From contig NZ_UIHC01000018.1 in assembly GCF_900499075.1 (NCBI RefSeq), forward strand, positions 1 through 57,693: a stretch of 57,693 nt of DNA. Reading direction: 5' to 3'. Numbering within the stretch: the first letter of the stretch is position 1; each line of letters begins with the position of its first letter. Shown here one piece after another: positions 34,901-44,085 of this stretch. Made by a program: the position numbers and the translations under genes. A model generated the notes under the pieces. It searched no databases. It was not told the DNA's origin and saw only the letters and a list, made by a program, of their open reading frames with translations. Source of the stretch: Roseinatronobacter ekhonensis. Lineage in GTDB: Bacteria; Pseudomonadota; Alphaproteobacteria; Rhodobacterales; Rhodobacteraceae.

Positions 34901-36561
34901 GGTGCGCGCCCCTGTGGTGTGTACGCACTGGCTTGGGTGTCCGGCCCGGCGCTTGCGCCGCTTCCCAGCCGCGTCAACAGCAGGTCGCGCAGCGCATCCA
35001 TGGGGGTGGACGGGCTGGCAGGGTCGGGCAGCATACCCTCTGCCCAGCCCAACCCGTCGAACAGGGATACCAAGTCGGGCGGGCCGATCAGGTGCAGCGG
35101 CACGTCGTAATCCTCAGTGCCGGATACAAACCGCGCGGGTTCGTGATCGCCCAATACAAGGATCAGCGGCGCTTTGTCAGGATCGCCACCTTGGCGCGCC
35201 GCCCAAGCGCCGACGGTGCGCAAGCTGTAGTCAATCGCCTGACGGAACTGGTCGCGCACGCGGTCATGATCGCGCCAGACCACTTCGGGCGGGTCGCCCG
35301 ACAACGCCCATTGGTCAAAGATGCGACCGTCGCCCACCGCGTCCCATGGCACCATTTCGGGCACCGGAACCCACGGCGCGTGTGACGACACCAAAACAAC
35401 CTGCGCCACAAGGGGCGCACGGTCGCGACGCGACAATTCCAGCCGCTCGAACGCGGTCAGGGTAAACTGGTCCGGCATCGTCACCCAGTTGAAAGGCTGG
35501 CCGCGATAGCCCAGATCCGGCGCATTATAGATCGCGTCGAACCCGAAATAGGCACCCTCGGGCCATGGCAGAACATGGGCAGGCATGATCGCCACGCTGC
35601 GCCGTCCGGCTTGCTGGGCAAAATGAAACAGGGTGCGGCGGGGGCTGGCCAGCAAGGCGCGGTAGCGCGATTGGGTGTCCAGCCACATGCCGGATGCCAC
35701 CGACCCGTGCGACAGCCAGCTTTGACCACCGACCATGGGCGCACGCGCCCAGCCAGAGCGCATGGCCAGCCCCGTATCCGCGATTGACTGCTGTGCCGTT
35801 CGTAGCGTGCTGGTATGGGTTGCCGCGTATAGCGGGTTTTCATAGCTGGATCGACCGTAGCTTTCGACATAGATCAGGATCAGGTCGCGACCGCCTAACC
35901 TGTCAAACAGGGGCGTTTGCCCGCGCATCGGGTCTGCCATCGCCGCCGCTTGAAACCGCGCCAGATCGACGCGCGCGGCAATCGCCTGCTCGACACGTTC
36001 CAGCCCGACCCGGGCGGTAAAGGCAGCACCGGGCGGACGTAAGTTTTCGGGCAAGACCCAAACGCCGCGCGCCGCACCGATCTCTGCCACAGGCGGGATC
36101 AACAACAGCGGCACCAACGCCAGCGCCACAGGACGGGCCAGCCTTGGAACGGGCAGGCCTGCCAGCACGCCGGTCGCCCACCAAAGCGCGTAGCCGAGGG
36201 CCAACAATCCCAAAAGCCCCGCAGCCAAGGCCAGTCCCGCTAGCCCAGTGCCCAGCGTGCCTTTCGCCAACATCCAGCCCGCAGGGGCAAGATGGTAGTC
36301 GACCATCAGGTTGAAGCCACGGTTGAACGCGGTGAAGGTCGCGAAATCGGCCAGCTTCAAGACGGCAACGGCCCATAGCACAGCGACCAGCGCAATGCGC
36401 AACGCTGTGCCCGCCCAGCTTCGTCCCAGCGCAATAAGGGTCGCCACGATCACCGGCAGCTCCAGCGGAAAAACCGCCAGCGCGCCCCATGTCATCGCCT
36501 GCGGGTGGTTGGGCTGGATCAGCACCAGATACAGCAGGGCAAGTGCTACGACAGGTTTCAT
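34897..36561 (-). CDS. OpgB/LtaS-like phosphoglycerol transferase (alkaline phosphatase superfamily)
   Basis: A 554-residue membrane enzyme. About five transmembrane helices occupy residues 1-160; the periplasmic catalytic domain follows. LILIYVESYGRSS (E233) is the first metal-site motif, GGQSWLSHG around 279-286 is where the family has its Ser/Thr nucleophile, and LVLGDHEP near residue 470 gives the second metal site. This is the layout of OpgB (phosphoglycerol transfer onto periplasmic glucans) and LtaS. The start is the ATG at 36561, which overlaps the upstream gene by ATGA; longer in-frame readings into the next gene are shadows. With opgH and opgG opposite, glucan decoration is the best guess. 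Confidence 0.85.
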   Translation of the reverse strand: MKPVVALALLYLVLIQPNHPQAMTWGALAVFPLELPVIVATLIALGRSWAGTALRIALVAVLWAVAVLKLADFATFTAFNRGFNLMVDYHLAPAGWMLAKGTLGTGLAGLALAAGLLGLLALGYALWWATGVLAGLPVPRLARPVALALVPLLLIPPVAEIGAARGVWVLPENLRPPGAAFTARVGLERVEQAIAARVDLARFQAAAMADPMRGQTPLFDRLGGRDLILIYVESYGRSSYENPLYAATHTSTLRTAQQSIADTGLAMRSGWARAPMVGGQSWLSHGSVASGMWLDTQSRYRALLASPRRTLFHFAQQAGRRSVAIMPAHVLPWPEGAYFGFDAIYNAPDLGYRGQPFNWVTMPDQFTLTAFERLELSRRDRAPLVAQVVLVSSHAPWVPVPEMVPWDAVGDGRIFDQWALSGDPPEVVWRDHDRVRDQFRQAIDYSLRTVGAWAARQGGDPDKAPLILVLGDHEPARFVSGTEDYDVPLHLIGPPDLVSLFDGLGWAEGMLPDPASPSTPMDALRDLLLTRLGSGASAGPDTQASAYTPQGRAP

Positions 36562-37322
36562 GCAAGCGCGCCCGCTTGGCGGCGCAACGCCTGAATATCG
36601 CGAAGGAACGACCCAAGCACGACCAAAAGGATTGCAGCGCCCAGCCAGTAGGACAGCGGTGCGCTCAGGACCGGCAACAGCAACGCGACCTGTCCACCCA
36701 TCTGCACCCCCGCCACAACGCGGCGGCGCTGCGAGGGCGCAAGGGGCGCATGTAACCACGGCCAGACCCGGCCCGCGATCAGAAAAGCCGGTCGCAACAG
36801 GCCCAGCAGCAAGAACCACGGGCCGACCTTGGCCATGGCCACCGCAAGTGCAGCCATCACCAACGCAAAGGCCACGTCGGTTTCGACATCCAGCCGCGCG
36901 CCAAAGCGCGACGACAGCCCAGTGCGTCGCGCAGCCCAGCCATCGACACCGTCGAGGCCGAGGATCACCGCCGCAAGCGCAACCAGCGGGTAGCCAAGCG
37001 CGCCCAGCGCATCCGGCACCGCCAGCAGTCCCGCAAGTGCGGCAATGGCCGCGCCGCGCAACAATGTCACCATGTTGCACAGGCCCAACCGGGCGTGCGG
37101 ATAGGCAGAGCGTTGGAAGCCGAGCAAGACGAGCGCGCTGGCGGGACATATCACGCAGGCTGTCAAAGCCGCCGCCGCCAGCGCTTGGTCAGCGCCCGCA
37201 TGGCTGGCCAGGGCAAACGCGCCCACAACCGCCGACGGCAATGCGACCGCCACGACCACCCAGGCCTGACGCTGGGCGTGCGGGGAAACGGCGATGTCTG
37301 CGGTGGCGAATAATTTGTCCAT
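36558..37322 (-). CDS. CDP-alcohol phosphatidyltransferase
   Basis: A 254-residue integral membrane enzyme. The signature DG-x2-AR-x8-G-x3-D-x3-D is present exactly: D127, G128, A131, R132, G141, D145 and D149, preceded by the family NxxTxxR segment (LCNMVTLLRG). Such enzymes transfer a phosphatidyl group from CDP-diacylglycerol to glycerol phosphate, serine, inositol phosphate or similar. The acceptor is not evident. It is the first gene of the minus-strand operon; the 134-base gap to the divergent cytochrome b561 gene holds both promoters. An acceptor tied to the IMPase product (for example inositol phosphate) is possible. Confidence 0.9.
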   Translation of the reverse strand: MDKLFATADIAVSPHAQRQAWVVVAVALPSAVVGAFALASHAGADQALAAAALTACVICPASALVLLGFQRSAYPHARLGLCNMVTLLRGAAIAALAGLLAVPDALGALGYPLVALAAVILGLDGVDGWAARRTGLSSRFGARLDVETDVAFALVMAALAVAMAKVGPWFLLLGLLRPAFLIAGRVWPWLHAPLAPSQRRRVVAGVQMGGQVALLLPVLSAPLSYWLGAAILLVVLGSFLRDIQALRRQAGALA

Positions 37323-37456
37323 CTGCGATTATTTAGCACATTACCACGGGGATCAATCCCGACACCGCTTGATCACGCGACTTTGCCTTTGCGCGATCCG
37401 CCCTAGCTAATACTAAGGATCGACTATTCGACGACGTAACGCAGCAAGAGGCCGCA

Positions 37457-38020
37457 ATGACCCCCGCTGACACTATGCCGACCCGCTATCCCGCGCTGAC
37501 CCGCGCCCTGCACTGGATTGTCGCGGCGCTGGTGATCGCGACCATCCCCGCCGGGGTGCTCATGCTGCAACCCGACATGCCGCGCGGCCTGCGCGATACA
37601 TTGTTCATTCTGCACAAGAATGGCGGCGTGATTATCCTTGCTTTGGTCTTGCTACGATTGGTCTGGCGCGTGCTTTACCCCGCGCCGCCATTACCATCGA
37701 GCTTGTCGCCGCTTCAGGCCCAAGTCGCGCGCGGCGCACATTTCGGGCTCTATGCCTTGCTGCTGGTCATGGCTGTTAGCGGGTATATCCGTGTGCGAGC
37801 GGGCGGCTTTCCGATAGAGATGCTGGATGCAATCGGCCTGCCGGGCTTCGTGCCGCGGTCCGACTCTCTGGCCGACACCGCGAAATGGGTTCATGCAACG
37901 GCGCGTTATGCGTTGATTGCGCTGATCCTTGCACATGTGGGCGCAGCCCTACATCATCTGCGCAAGCGCGACGGAGTATTCGCCCGCATCTGGCCGCCTT
38001 TGGGACGTGGCCGGGCATGA
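37457..38020 (+). CDS. Cytochrome b561 family protein
   Basis: A 187-residue four-helix membrane cytochrome of the CybB/b561 type. Heme-ligand histidines are visible in ALHW (H19), ILHKNGG, GAHFGLY and the last helix LILAHVGAALHH. CybB oxidises ubiquinol and can pass electrons to superoxide; many paralogs have unknown partners. The start is the ATG at 37457 with an AAGAGG sequence before it. It heads a plus-strand operon whose next gene, the OpgH fusion, begins inside its stop codon (ATGA). A role in the glucan pathway is unclear. Confidence 0.88.
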   Translation: MTPADTMPTRYPALTRALHWIVAALVIATIPAGVLMLQPDMPRGLRDTLFILHKNGGVIILALVLLRLVWRVLYPAPPLPSSLSPLQAQVARGAHFGLYALLLVMAVSGYIRVRAGGFPIEMLDAIGLPGFVPRSDSLADTAKWVHATARYALIALILAHVGAALHHLRKRDGVFARIWPPLGRGRA

Positions 38021-40434
38021 GCCGCGCGGCGTGGCCGCTTTTTGCGGCATTGGGTCTTGCAGGCGGGCTTGCATCGCTATTCTGGGCGGGGATTGACCAC
38101 GCCACCACAACGCCCGCCTTGGCGGTCTTGGTTCTGGTGCTCTTCACGCTGAACGCGCTGGCATTGGCGGCGGCAGGGGTGACAGCTGTCATGGGATTGC
38201 GCGGCGCGCAACCGCGACCGGCGCAAAACGGCCCACCCCCAGACCGCTGTGCTATTCTTTGGCTGATCTGCGGAGAGCCGCCAGAGCCGCTGGCACAACG
38301 CGCGGACATGCTGGCCCGGACCTTGCGCTTGCGTCCCGAGGGGGCTCGCACGCAAATTTTCATCCTGTCGGACACAACCGACCCGGTGGCCGTTGCGACC
38401 GAACGCGCCTTGTTCGGCGCTATTTCCGGCGTGGTCTACCGAAACCGCACAGCGCCGCAGGGGCGAAAGCCCGGCAACCTGAGCGATTGGCTCGCGCAAT
38501 ATGGCGGACAGTTCGACACGATGCTTGTGCTCGACTCCGATAGCGGGTTCTGCGCGCGCAAACTGGCACGGATGCGCCGCATCATCGCGCATGACCCTGC
38601 CTTGGGATTGCTGCAAGCCGGGATCGCGCTGCGCCCCGGAAGCAGCAGGCTGGCCCGCCTGCAACGGTTGTCTGCGCGCCTGACAGGCCCCGTTTTCACC
38701 CACGGGCTGGCGCGGTTAAGCGGGGCATGTGCAAACTATTGGGGTCATAACGCACTGTTGCGCGTGGACGCCTATCGCAGCGTAGCGGCCCTGCCCGACC
38801 TGCCCGGTCGTGCGCCGTTTGGCGGGCCTGTGCTGAGCCATGATTTCATCGAAGCCGCCAATCTGCGCGCGGCGGGATGGGACATCCGCATCCTGCCCGA
38901 CACGCGCGGCAGCTTCGAGGACGCCCCCGAAACCACCGCGACCCATACCCGCCGCGACCGTCGCTGGGCGCAGGGCAATCTGCAACATTTGCGCCTGATT
39001 GGCGGGCGCGGGCTGCATATGGGCAGCCGTTTGCATCTGCTGGCAGGAATACACTCCTATCTGTCGGCCCCGGTCTGGCTGGCTCTGGTTGTTCTGCTGG
39101 GGTCCGGCGCGGTCCATGCAAGGCTGGAAGCGGTGATAGCCTTGGCTGCCACGCTGGCGCTATTGCTTGTGCCGAAACTGGCGGGGCTCGTGCGGTTGCG
39201 CGGGCACTTGGCGCGCAAATCAGGATTGGTGATGCGCGCCTTTGCGGCGGAACTGGCGGTTTCGACCGTGATCGCCCCGATCTGGATGCTGCAACGCTCG
39301 GGCCATGTGGCGTCGGTGCTGGCAGGGCGCGACACCGGCTGGCACCCTTCAGGCAGCCGGGGCGCAGGCGCACGGCACCGGGGCCGAGGCGCGCAATCGG
39401 CCGGCCTTGTGATCCTGCTGGCAGTCATGGGGCCGCAAGCATGGCTCGCCTCTGGCGCAAGTGCAGCGCTCTCCGGAGCGATGGTGCTGCCGGTGGTCGG
39501 ACCCTTGATGCTGGCCCCGTGGCTGCTGGCTTGGCTGGATGCGCCCGCGCGCCCAAACCGTGTAGCGCAATATTACGACGCAAGCACAAAGCGATTTCTG
39601 GCCGTCGGCGGCAGCGGTGCGGCGCTGGCCATCCACCGCCCGCTTTGGGCGGACGGGATCGCGACGTCGGAACAGGCCGCAGGCCATGTCAACACGCTGA
39701 TCGGGCAGGCTGCAATGCAGGCGACGGGGCATGCGCCGCGCCATGTCTGCGATCTGGGCTGCGGCGTGGGCGGCACCGTGTTTCATTTGGCCCGACTGTG
39801 GCCGCAGACGCGGTTTTCCGGTCTGACACTCAGCGGCGAACAGGTCCGGCTGGCGCGCACCTATGCCGAGTGGCATGGGTTGGCGGACCGTTGTCATTTT
39901 CTGCAAGCCGATTTCACCCGCCAACCCAACCTGCTGACCAAGGCCGATATGGCCATCGCCGTGGAAAGCCATGTCCACGCCCCAAGCGCCAAGGCATTTT
40001 TGCAGGCCGCATTGGCGCATCTGGCACCGGGTGGTGTACTGGTGCTGGTCGATGACATGCTGTCTGACACGCGCACACTGGCCCCAACAGATGCGCGGTT
40101 GATCGACAGTTTCCGCAAGGGCTGGCGGCTGGGTCATGTCACGCCTTGTGACAGCATCGTTGCGCAGGCCGAGGGACTGGGCTACGCGACCGTCGCCCGG
40201 ACCGACCTGAGCCAGCATCTGCATCTGACCCGTTTGCGCGACCGCGCCCTGCGGGTCGTTGGTCCGGTGGTGGAATGGCTGGGGCTGGACCGACACGCGC
40301 TGTTTGCCAATATGGTCGGCGGCAACGCACTGACCGAAAGCTACCGACGCGGGCTGATGCGCTACACGTTGCTGGTGCTGCGTGCGCCAGAAGCGGTGCC
40401 CCTGCCGCGCGGGATCGCGGACACGGCGGCATGA
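38017..40434 (+). CDS. OpgH-like glucan glucosyltransferase fused to a C-terminal SAM methyltransferase
   Basis: An 805-residue fusion. Residues 1-500 are an OpgH/MdoH-type GT2 membrane glucosyltransferase: two N-terminal helices, the DSDSG donor site at 173-177, GHNALLRVDAY near 243, the catalytic HDF at 275-277 and RRDRRWAQGNLQH at 312-324, then further membrane helices. From about residue 515 (RVAQYYDAST) a class I methyltransferase follows, with motif I DLGCGVGG at 579-586 and the WADGI segment typical of tocopherol-/sarcosine-type methyltransferases. OpgH builds the beta-1,2-linked backbone of periplasmic glucans from UDP-glucose at the inner membrane. The start at 38017 overlaps the cytochrome b561 stop, and opgG overlaps its own. 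Such a fusion is unusual. Confidence 0.88.
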   Translation: MSRAAWPLFAALGLAGGLASLFWAGIDHATTTPALAVLVLVLFTLNALALAAAGVTAVMGLRGAQPRPAQNGPPPDRCAILWLICGEPPEPLAQRADMLARTLRLRPEGARTQIFILSDTTDPVAVATERALFGAISGVVYRNRTAPQGRKPGNLSDWLAQYGGQFDTMLVLDSDSGFCARKLARMRRIIAHDPALGLLQAGIALRPGSSRLARLQRLSARLTGPVFTHGLARLSGACANYWGHNALLRVDAYRSVAALPDLPGRAPFGGPVLSHDFIEAANLRAAGWDIRILPDTRGSFEDAPETTATHTRRDRRWAQGNLQHLRLIGGRGLHMGSRLHLLAGIHSYLSAPVWLALVVLLGSGAVHARLEAVIALAATLALLLVPKLAGLVRLRGHLARKSGLVMRAFAAELAVSTVIAPIWMLQRSGHVASVLAGRDTGWHPSGSRGAGARHRGRGAQSAGLVILLAVMGPQAWLASGASAALSGAMVLPVVGPLMLAPWLLAWLDAPARPNRVAQYYDASTKRFLAVGGSGAALAIHRPLWADGIATSEQAAGHVNTLIGQAAMQATGHAPRHVCDLGCGVGGTVFHLARLWPQTRFSGLTLSGEQVRLARTYAEWHGLADRCHFLQADFTRQPNLLTKADMAIAVESHVHAPSAKAFLQAALAHLAPGGVLVLVDDMLSDTRTLAPTDARLIDSFRKGWRLGHVTPCDSIVAQAEGLGYATVARTDLSQHLHLTRLRDRALRVVGPVVEWLGLDRHALFANMVGGNALTESYRRGLMRYTLLVLRAPEAVPLPRGIADTAA

Positions 40435-41957
40435 AGCGGCGCGACTTTCTGGGCGGTGTCGGCTTGTTTGGCCTTGTGCCCGTGCGGCTGGCCGGCGATG
40501 CGCCTGCCGCGCCCGAAGCGCTGGTGGCGACCGCGCGCGCTATCGCGGACCGGCCATACGAGCCGCCGCAAACCGCACTGCACCCGCCCTTCGACAGCAC
40601 GACCTATGACAGCTATCGCGGGATTCGCCCGCGCGCAGGCGTGAGCGGTGATCTGGCGCTTGGCACGCAGTATCGTGCGGACCTGTTGCCGCCGGGCTGG
40701 TTGTTTCGTGACCCTGTCGCGATAGACCTGCCGGGGCATGACACGCGCTTTTCACCTCGGATGTATCACTACGATCCGCGCTACTTCAGCGGTCAGGATA
40801 TTCCTGAAACCGCGGGCGATATGGGGTTTTCAGGGCTGCGTCTGCGCACCACGCTTAATGCTTCGGACCGTTGGGACGATGTGCTGGTGCTGCAAGGTGC
40901 CAGCTATTTCCGCGCGCTCGCCCGCGACACGGTCTATGGCCTGTCGGCGCGCGCGCTATCGCTTGGCACGGGGGGCGCCGGGCCCGAAGAATTCCCGCGG
41001 TTCACCCGAATTGTGGTGTTCAACGCCGATGAGAGCCTGCATTTCGGCTGCCTTGTCGACAGCCCAAGTGCCAGCGCCGCACTCATAGCCCGGCTGCACC
41101 CCGGTACGCGGACCACGCTGGACTGCGCGCTACATCTGTTCCCGCGCGTGCCGATAGCTGATGCAGGCATCGCGCCGCTGACCTCGATGTTCCAGCACAA
41201 TGACATGGGCCCGGCGCGGATAGACGATTTCCGGCCCGCCGTGCATGACAGCGACGCGCTGGTGATCGACAACCACGCGGGCGAGCGGTTGTGGCGACCC
41301 CTGGCAAACCCGGCACGGGTGCAGATGTCGGCCTTCGCGGACAACACGCCGCGCGGGTTCGGGCTGGTTCAGACCCCGACAGAGTTTGCCCGTTTCCGCG
41401 ATCAGGAAGGCGCGTATCACCGCCGCCCCTCGGCTTGGGTTACGCCCAATGGCGATTGGGGCGCAGGCGCGGTCATGTTGCTGGAAATCCCGACAGAGAA
41501 CGAATTTGCCGACAATATCGTTGCCTTCTGGCGGCCCGACCGGGTGCTTGACCCCGGCGCCCACCGCTTCGACTACATGCTGGAAGTGACGCGCCCCGGC
41601 CCCGCGCCGCTGCCCGCAAGGCCGGAGCCGCTCTGGCCCGCGCGCAGCGCTTCCGGGATAGAGCCGAATACGGGCAACGGGCGGCTTTTCGTGATCGACT
41701 ACAGCGCGCGGTCGCCGCTGCCTGCGATGGATGGTGCAACGCTGGACATATCCGACCCCGCGCAAGGCCGTATTGCCGGACAGGCGCTATACCCGCTTTC
41801 CGAAGGGCAGGCAACGTGGCGTGCGAGTTTCATATTTACCCCCGCGCCGGACCAGCAGGTCGCGGAACTGCGGTTGCGCCTGCGCGCGACGGATGGCACG
41901 CCGCTGGCACCGGTCTGGCTGCACCGCTGGACCCGAACGGCGCAAGGAGGCATCTGA
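40431..41957 (+). CDS. opgG: Periplasmic glucan biosynthesis protein OpgG/OpgD
   Basis: A 508-residue protein of the OpgG/OpgD family needed for making osmoregulated periplasmic glucans; OpgG/OpgD shape or branch the chain in the periplasm. The N-terminus MKRRDFLGG is a Tat-type twin-arginine signal, as in OpgD. Family segments include FSPRMYHYDPRYF, GFSGLRLRTTLN, GASYFRALARDTVYGLSARALS and the late FADNIVAFWRP. The start at 40431 overlaps the stop of the opgH fusion (ATGA); the GT4 gene starts in its own stop. Together they form a coupled operon. Confidence 0.92.
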   Translation: MKRRDFLGGVGLFGLVPVRLAGDAPAAPEALVATARAIADRPYEPPQTALHPPFDSTTYDSYRGIRPRAGVSGDLALGTQYRADLLPPGWLFRDPVAIDLPGHDTRFSPRMYHYDPRYFSGQDIPETAGDMGFSGLRLRTTLNASDRWDDVLVLQGASYFRALARDTVYGLSARALSLGTGGAGPEEFPRFTRIVVFNADESLHFGCLVDSPSASAALIARLHPGTRTTLDCALHLFPRVPIADAGIAPLTSMFQHNDMGPARIDDFRPAVHDSDALVIDNHAGERLWRPLANPARVQMSAFADNTPRGFGLVQTPTEFARFRDQEGAYHRRPSAWVTPNGDWGAGAVMLLEIPTENEFADNIVAFWRPDRVLDPGAHRFDYMLEVTRPGPAPLPARPEPLWPARSASGIEPNTGNGRLFVIDYSARSPLPAMDGATLDISDPAQGRIAGQALYPLSEGQATWRASFIFTPAPDQQVAELRLRLRATDGTPLAPVWLHRWTRTAQGGI

Positions 41958-43006
41958 TGCAACTGGCTTTTGCCATTCCGGGCGATCCCGATGCCCGCAC
42001 CGGCGGCACGCTCTATGACCGCCAAGTGATTGATGCGCTGCGAGTGCAGGGGCATGACGTGACGATGGTCGCGCTGCCGGGCAACTGGCCGCACCCCAAT
42101 GCATCCGACACGGTACAGGCGCTTGCCCGTATTGATGCCCTGCCCGGCAATTGCCCCGTGATCATTGACGGTCTGGCCTTTGGCGCTTTGGCGCCGGATG
42201 CCGTGACGCAATTATCGCGGCCCGTCATTGCCATGGTCCACCACCCGCTGGCGCTGGAACCGGGGCTGACGGCGGCAGAGGCGCAGGGGCTGTTTGACCG
42301 CGAACGCAGCAACCTTGCCCATGCCGCGCAGATTGTCGTGCCATCAGCCCATGTCGGCGGGCTGCTGACCGCGCGCTTTGGTGTGGCCAGTGACCGCGTG
42401 CATGTGGCCCATCCGGGGTTTACCCCTGCCGCACCAGCCGCCGTTTCCGCCGCTTTGGACGGGCCTCCACTGATTCTGTCGGTCGGGCTGATCTGCCACC
42501 GCAAAGGGCATGACGTTTTGCTGCGTGCACTCGGTCGGGTGGCCGGTCTGGACTGGCGCGCGGTGATCGTTGGTCGCAAACATGATGCCGCACATGTCAT
42601 GGAACTGGAACGCCTGTGCGCCGATCTGGACCTTGGCACACGCGTCACATTCGCCGGGGAATTATCCGCCCCAGACCTTGCCACGCTTTATACCCGCGCG
42701 CGGGTCTTCGCGCTGGCCACCCGCTATGAGGGCTACGGAATGGTCCTGTCAGAGGCGCAGCAATACGGCCTGCCCGTTGTGTCTTGCGACACCGGCGCAG
42801 TCCCAGAGGCGCTGGACGGCAGCGGCTTGCTTGCCCCGCCAGACAACCCGGACGCCTTTGCCGCCCATTTGCATGCGGTTCTGACGAACGAACCGCTTCA
42901 CGCGACGCTTGCCGCCAAAAGCCGCGCGCGTGCGGCCAGTCTGCCCACATGGGATGACGCCGCACGGGTCATGGCGGGGGCGGCACAAAACGCGGTGTCG
43001 CGCTAA
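41957..43006 (+). CDS. GT4 family glycosyltransferase
   Basis: A 349-residue GT-B-fold retaining glycosyltransferase. It begins with FAIPGDPDARTGGTLYDRQVIDAL, has the mid-domain LSVGLICHRKGHDVLL and ends with the nucleotide-sugar motif RYEGYGMVLSEAQQYGLPVV, where the Glu residues hold the donor sugar. No membrane segment is seen, so it acts at the cytoplasmic face. The acceptor may be a lipid or a glucan intermediate. The ATG at 41957 shares one base with the opgG stop. Its end overlaps the convergent FAD oxidoreductase by 4 bases. Confidence 0.9.
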   Translation: MQLAFAIPGDPDARTGGTLYDRQVIDALRVQGHDVTMVALPGNWPHPNASDTVQALARIDALPGNCPVIIDGLAFGALAPDAVTQLSRPVIAMVHHPLALEPGLTAAEAQGLFDRERSNLAHAAQIVVPSAHVGGLLTARFGVASDRVHVAHPGFTPAAPAAVSAALDGPPLILSVGLICHRKGHDVLLRALGRVAGLDWRAVIVGRKHDAAHVMELERLCADLDLGTRVTFAGELSAPDLATLYTRARVFALATRYEGYGMVLSEAQQYGLPVVSCDTGAVPEALDGSGLLAPPDNPDAFAAHLHAVLTNEPLHATLAAKSRARAASLPTWDDAARVMAGAAQNAVSR

Positions 43007-44031
43007 AACCCGAACCCCTCGGGCACGCGGTTGCGGCTCTCCAGCACCAGATCGGCCATGATCTGCGCCAGCGCGGGGGCCATGGCGAAGCCGATCTTGA
43101 AGCCGCCGTTGAACACAAAATGCCCCGCGCGGTCCGGCCATGCGCCCATCAGCGGCGCGCGGGATTTGGCACGCGGGCGCACTCCGGCCCAGCGTGCCAT
43201 GACGGGCGCGCCGGCCAGTTGCGGGCACGCGGCTAGCGCGCGCGCGTGCAACGCATCGCATTGCGCATCGGTCGTGTCGGGCGCGTCAAAATCACGCTCG
43301 CTGGTGGACCCTATGGCAACCGTGCCATCGGCATGGGGCACGATGTGCAACCCGTCGGCAAAGACCTGCGGGACATCGGGCGCGGCATGGGCCAGCAACA
43401 GCGATTGCCCCTTCACGCCGCTGCCTATGGTTCGGCCCAGATCGTGCGACACTGCGGCCAACCCTTCATAGCCGGTGGCCCAGATGACCGTACCGCCCGT
43501 GGGCTGGTCGCCCTGCTCGACCGTCACACCCTGCGCTGCCAAGGCCGCGACCAGTGCGGCAACGGCGCGGCGCGGGTGCAGCCGCGCGGTCAGCGTGTCG
43601 AGCACCACGAAGCCCGAGGGCGCATCAAGCACCAAGCCCGGTGCCTGTGCCACGGGCAGCACGCGCCATTCGGCAAAGCCTTGCCACAGCGCGCGGGCGG
43701 ACACTTCGCGCAGCCGCGCCAGGTCGACCGCCCCCTCGGCCAAAGGCTGCACGCGGCCCGTGCGTGCATAGCCCGGATCGCCGCCGCCACGCGCCGCCAC
43801 ATCGGCCCAATAGCTTTCGGCCATGCGCAGCGCATCGAATTGCATGGCTTTCTTGGGGTTCCAGTTTTCCGGCACATGCGGGGCGAGTGCGCCGACAATC
43901 CCGCCGCTGGATCCCGCTCCCGGCGCGCGCTTTTCGATCACCCGCACGCGCGCCCCGCGATCCGCACAGGCCAGCGCCACGGTCAGGCCGAAAACGCCCG
44001 CACCCATCACGCATATATCGGCCATTGTCAT
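43003..44031 (-). CDS. FAD-dependent oxidoreductase, probably an MnmC1-type tRNA enzyme
   Basis: A 342-residue DAAO/glycine-oxidase-fold protein. The N-terminal dinucleotide motif is ICVMGAGVFGLTVALACADRG, followed by EKRAPGAGSSGGIVGALAPHVPE, and the C-terminal FAD segment is FVFNGGFKIGFAMAP. In many gammaproteobacteria an enzyme of this kind is the C-terminal half of MnmC, which removes carboxymethyl from cmnm5(s2)U34 of tRNA before methylation. Here it faces the separately encoded mnmD across only 54 bases, so it is likely the missing MnmC1 partner. Other amino-acid oxidase roles remain possible. The start is ATG at 44031 or the in-frame ATG at 44025. Confidence 0.75.
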   Translation of the reverse strand: MTMADICVMGAGVFGLTVALACADRGARVRVIEKRAPGAGSSGGIVGALAPHVPENWNPKKAMQFDALRMAESYWADVAARGGGDPGYARTGRVQPLAEGAVDLARLREVSARALWQGFAEWRVLPVAQAPGLVLDAPSGFVVLDTLTARLHPRRAVAALVAALAAQGVTVEQGDQPTGGTVIWATGYEGLAAVSHDLGRTIGSGVKGQSLLLAHAAPDVPQVFADGLHIVPHADGTVAIGSTSERDFDAPDTTDAQCDALHARALAACPQLAGAPVMARWAGVRPRAKSRAPLMGAWPDRAGHFVFNGGFKIGFAMAPALAQIMADLVLESRNRVPEGFGF

Positions 44032-44085
44032 TTTCCACCATCCCCGCCATGAGGTTACTGAACATGTAACATAAAGCAGCCGCCG

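Noticed and set aside
36562-37149. Upstream extension of the OpgB-like gene into the phosphatidyltransferase gene
   Set aside because: The extension is a frame-shifted reading of the CDP-alcohol enzyme; the ATGA overlap at 36561 gives a normal start.
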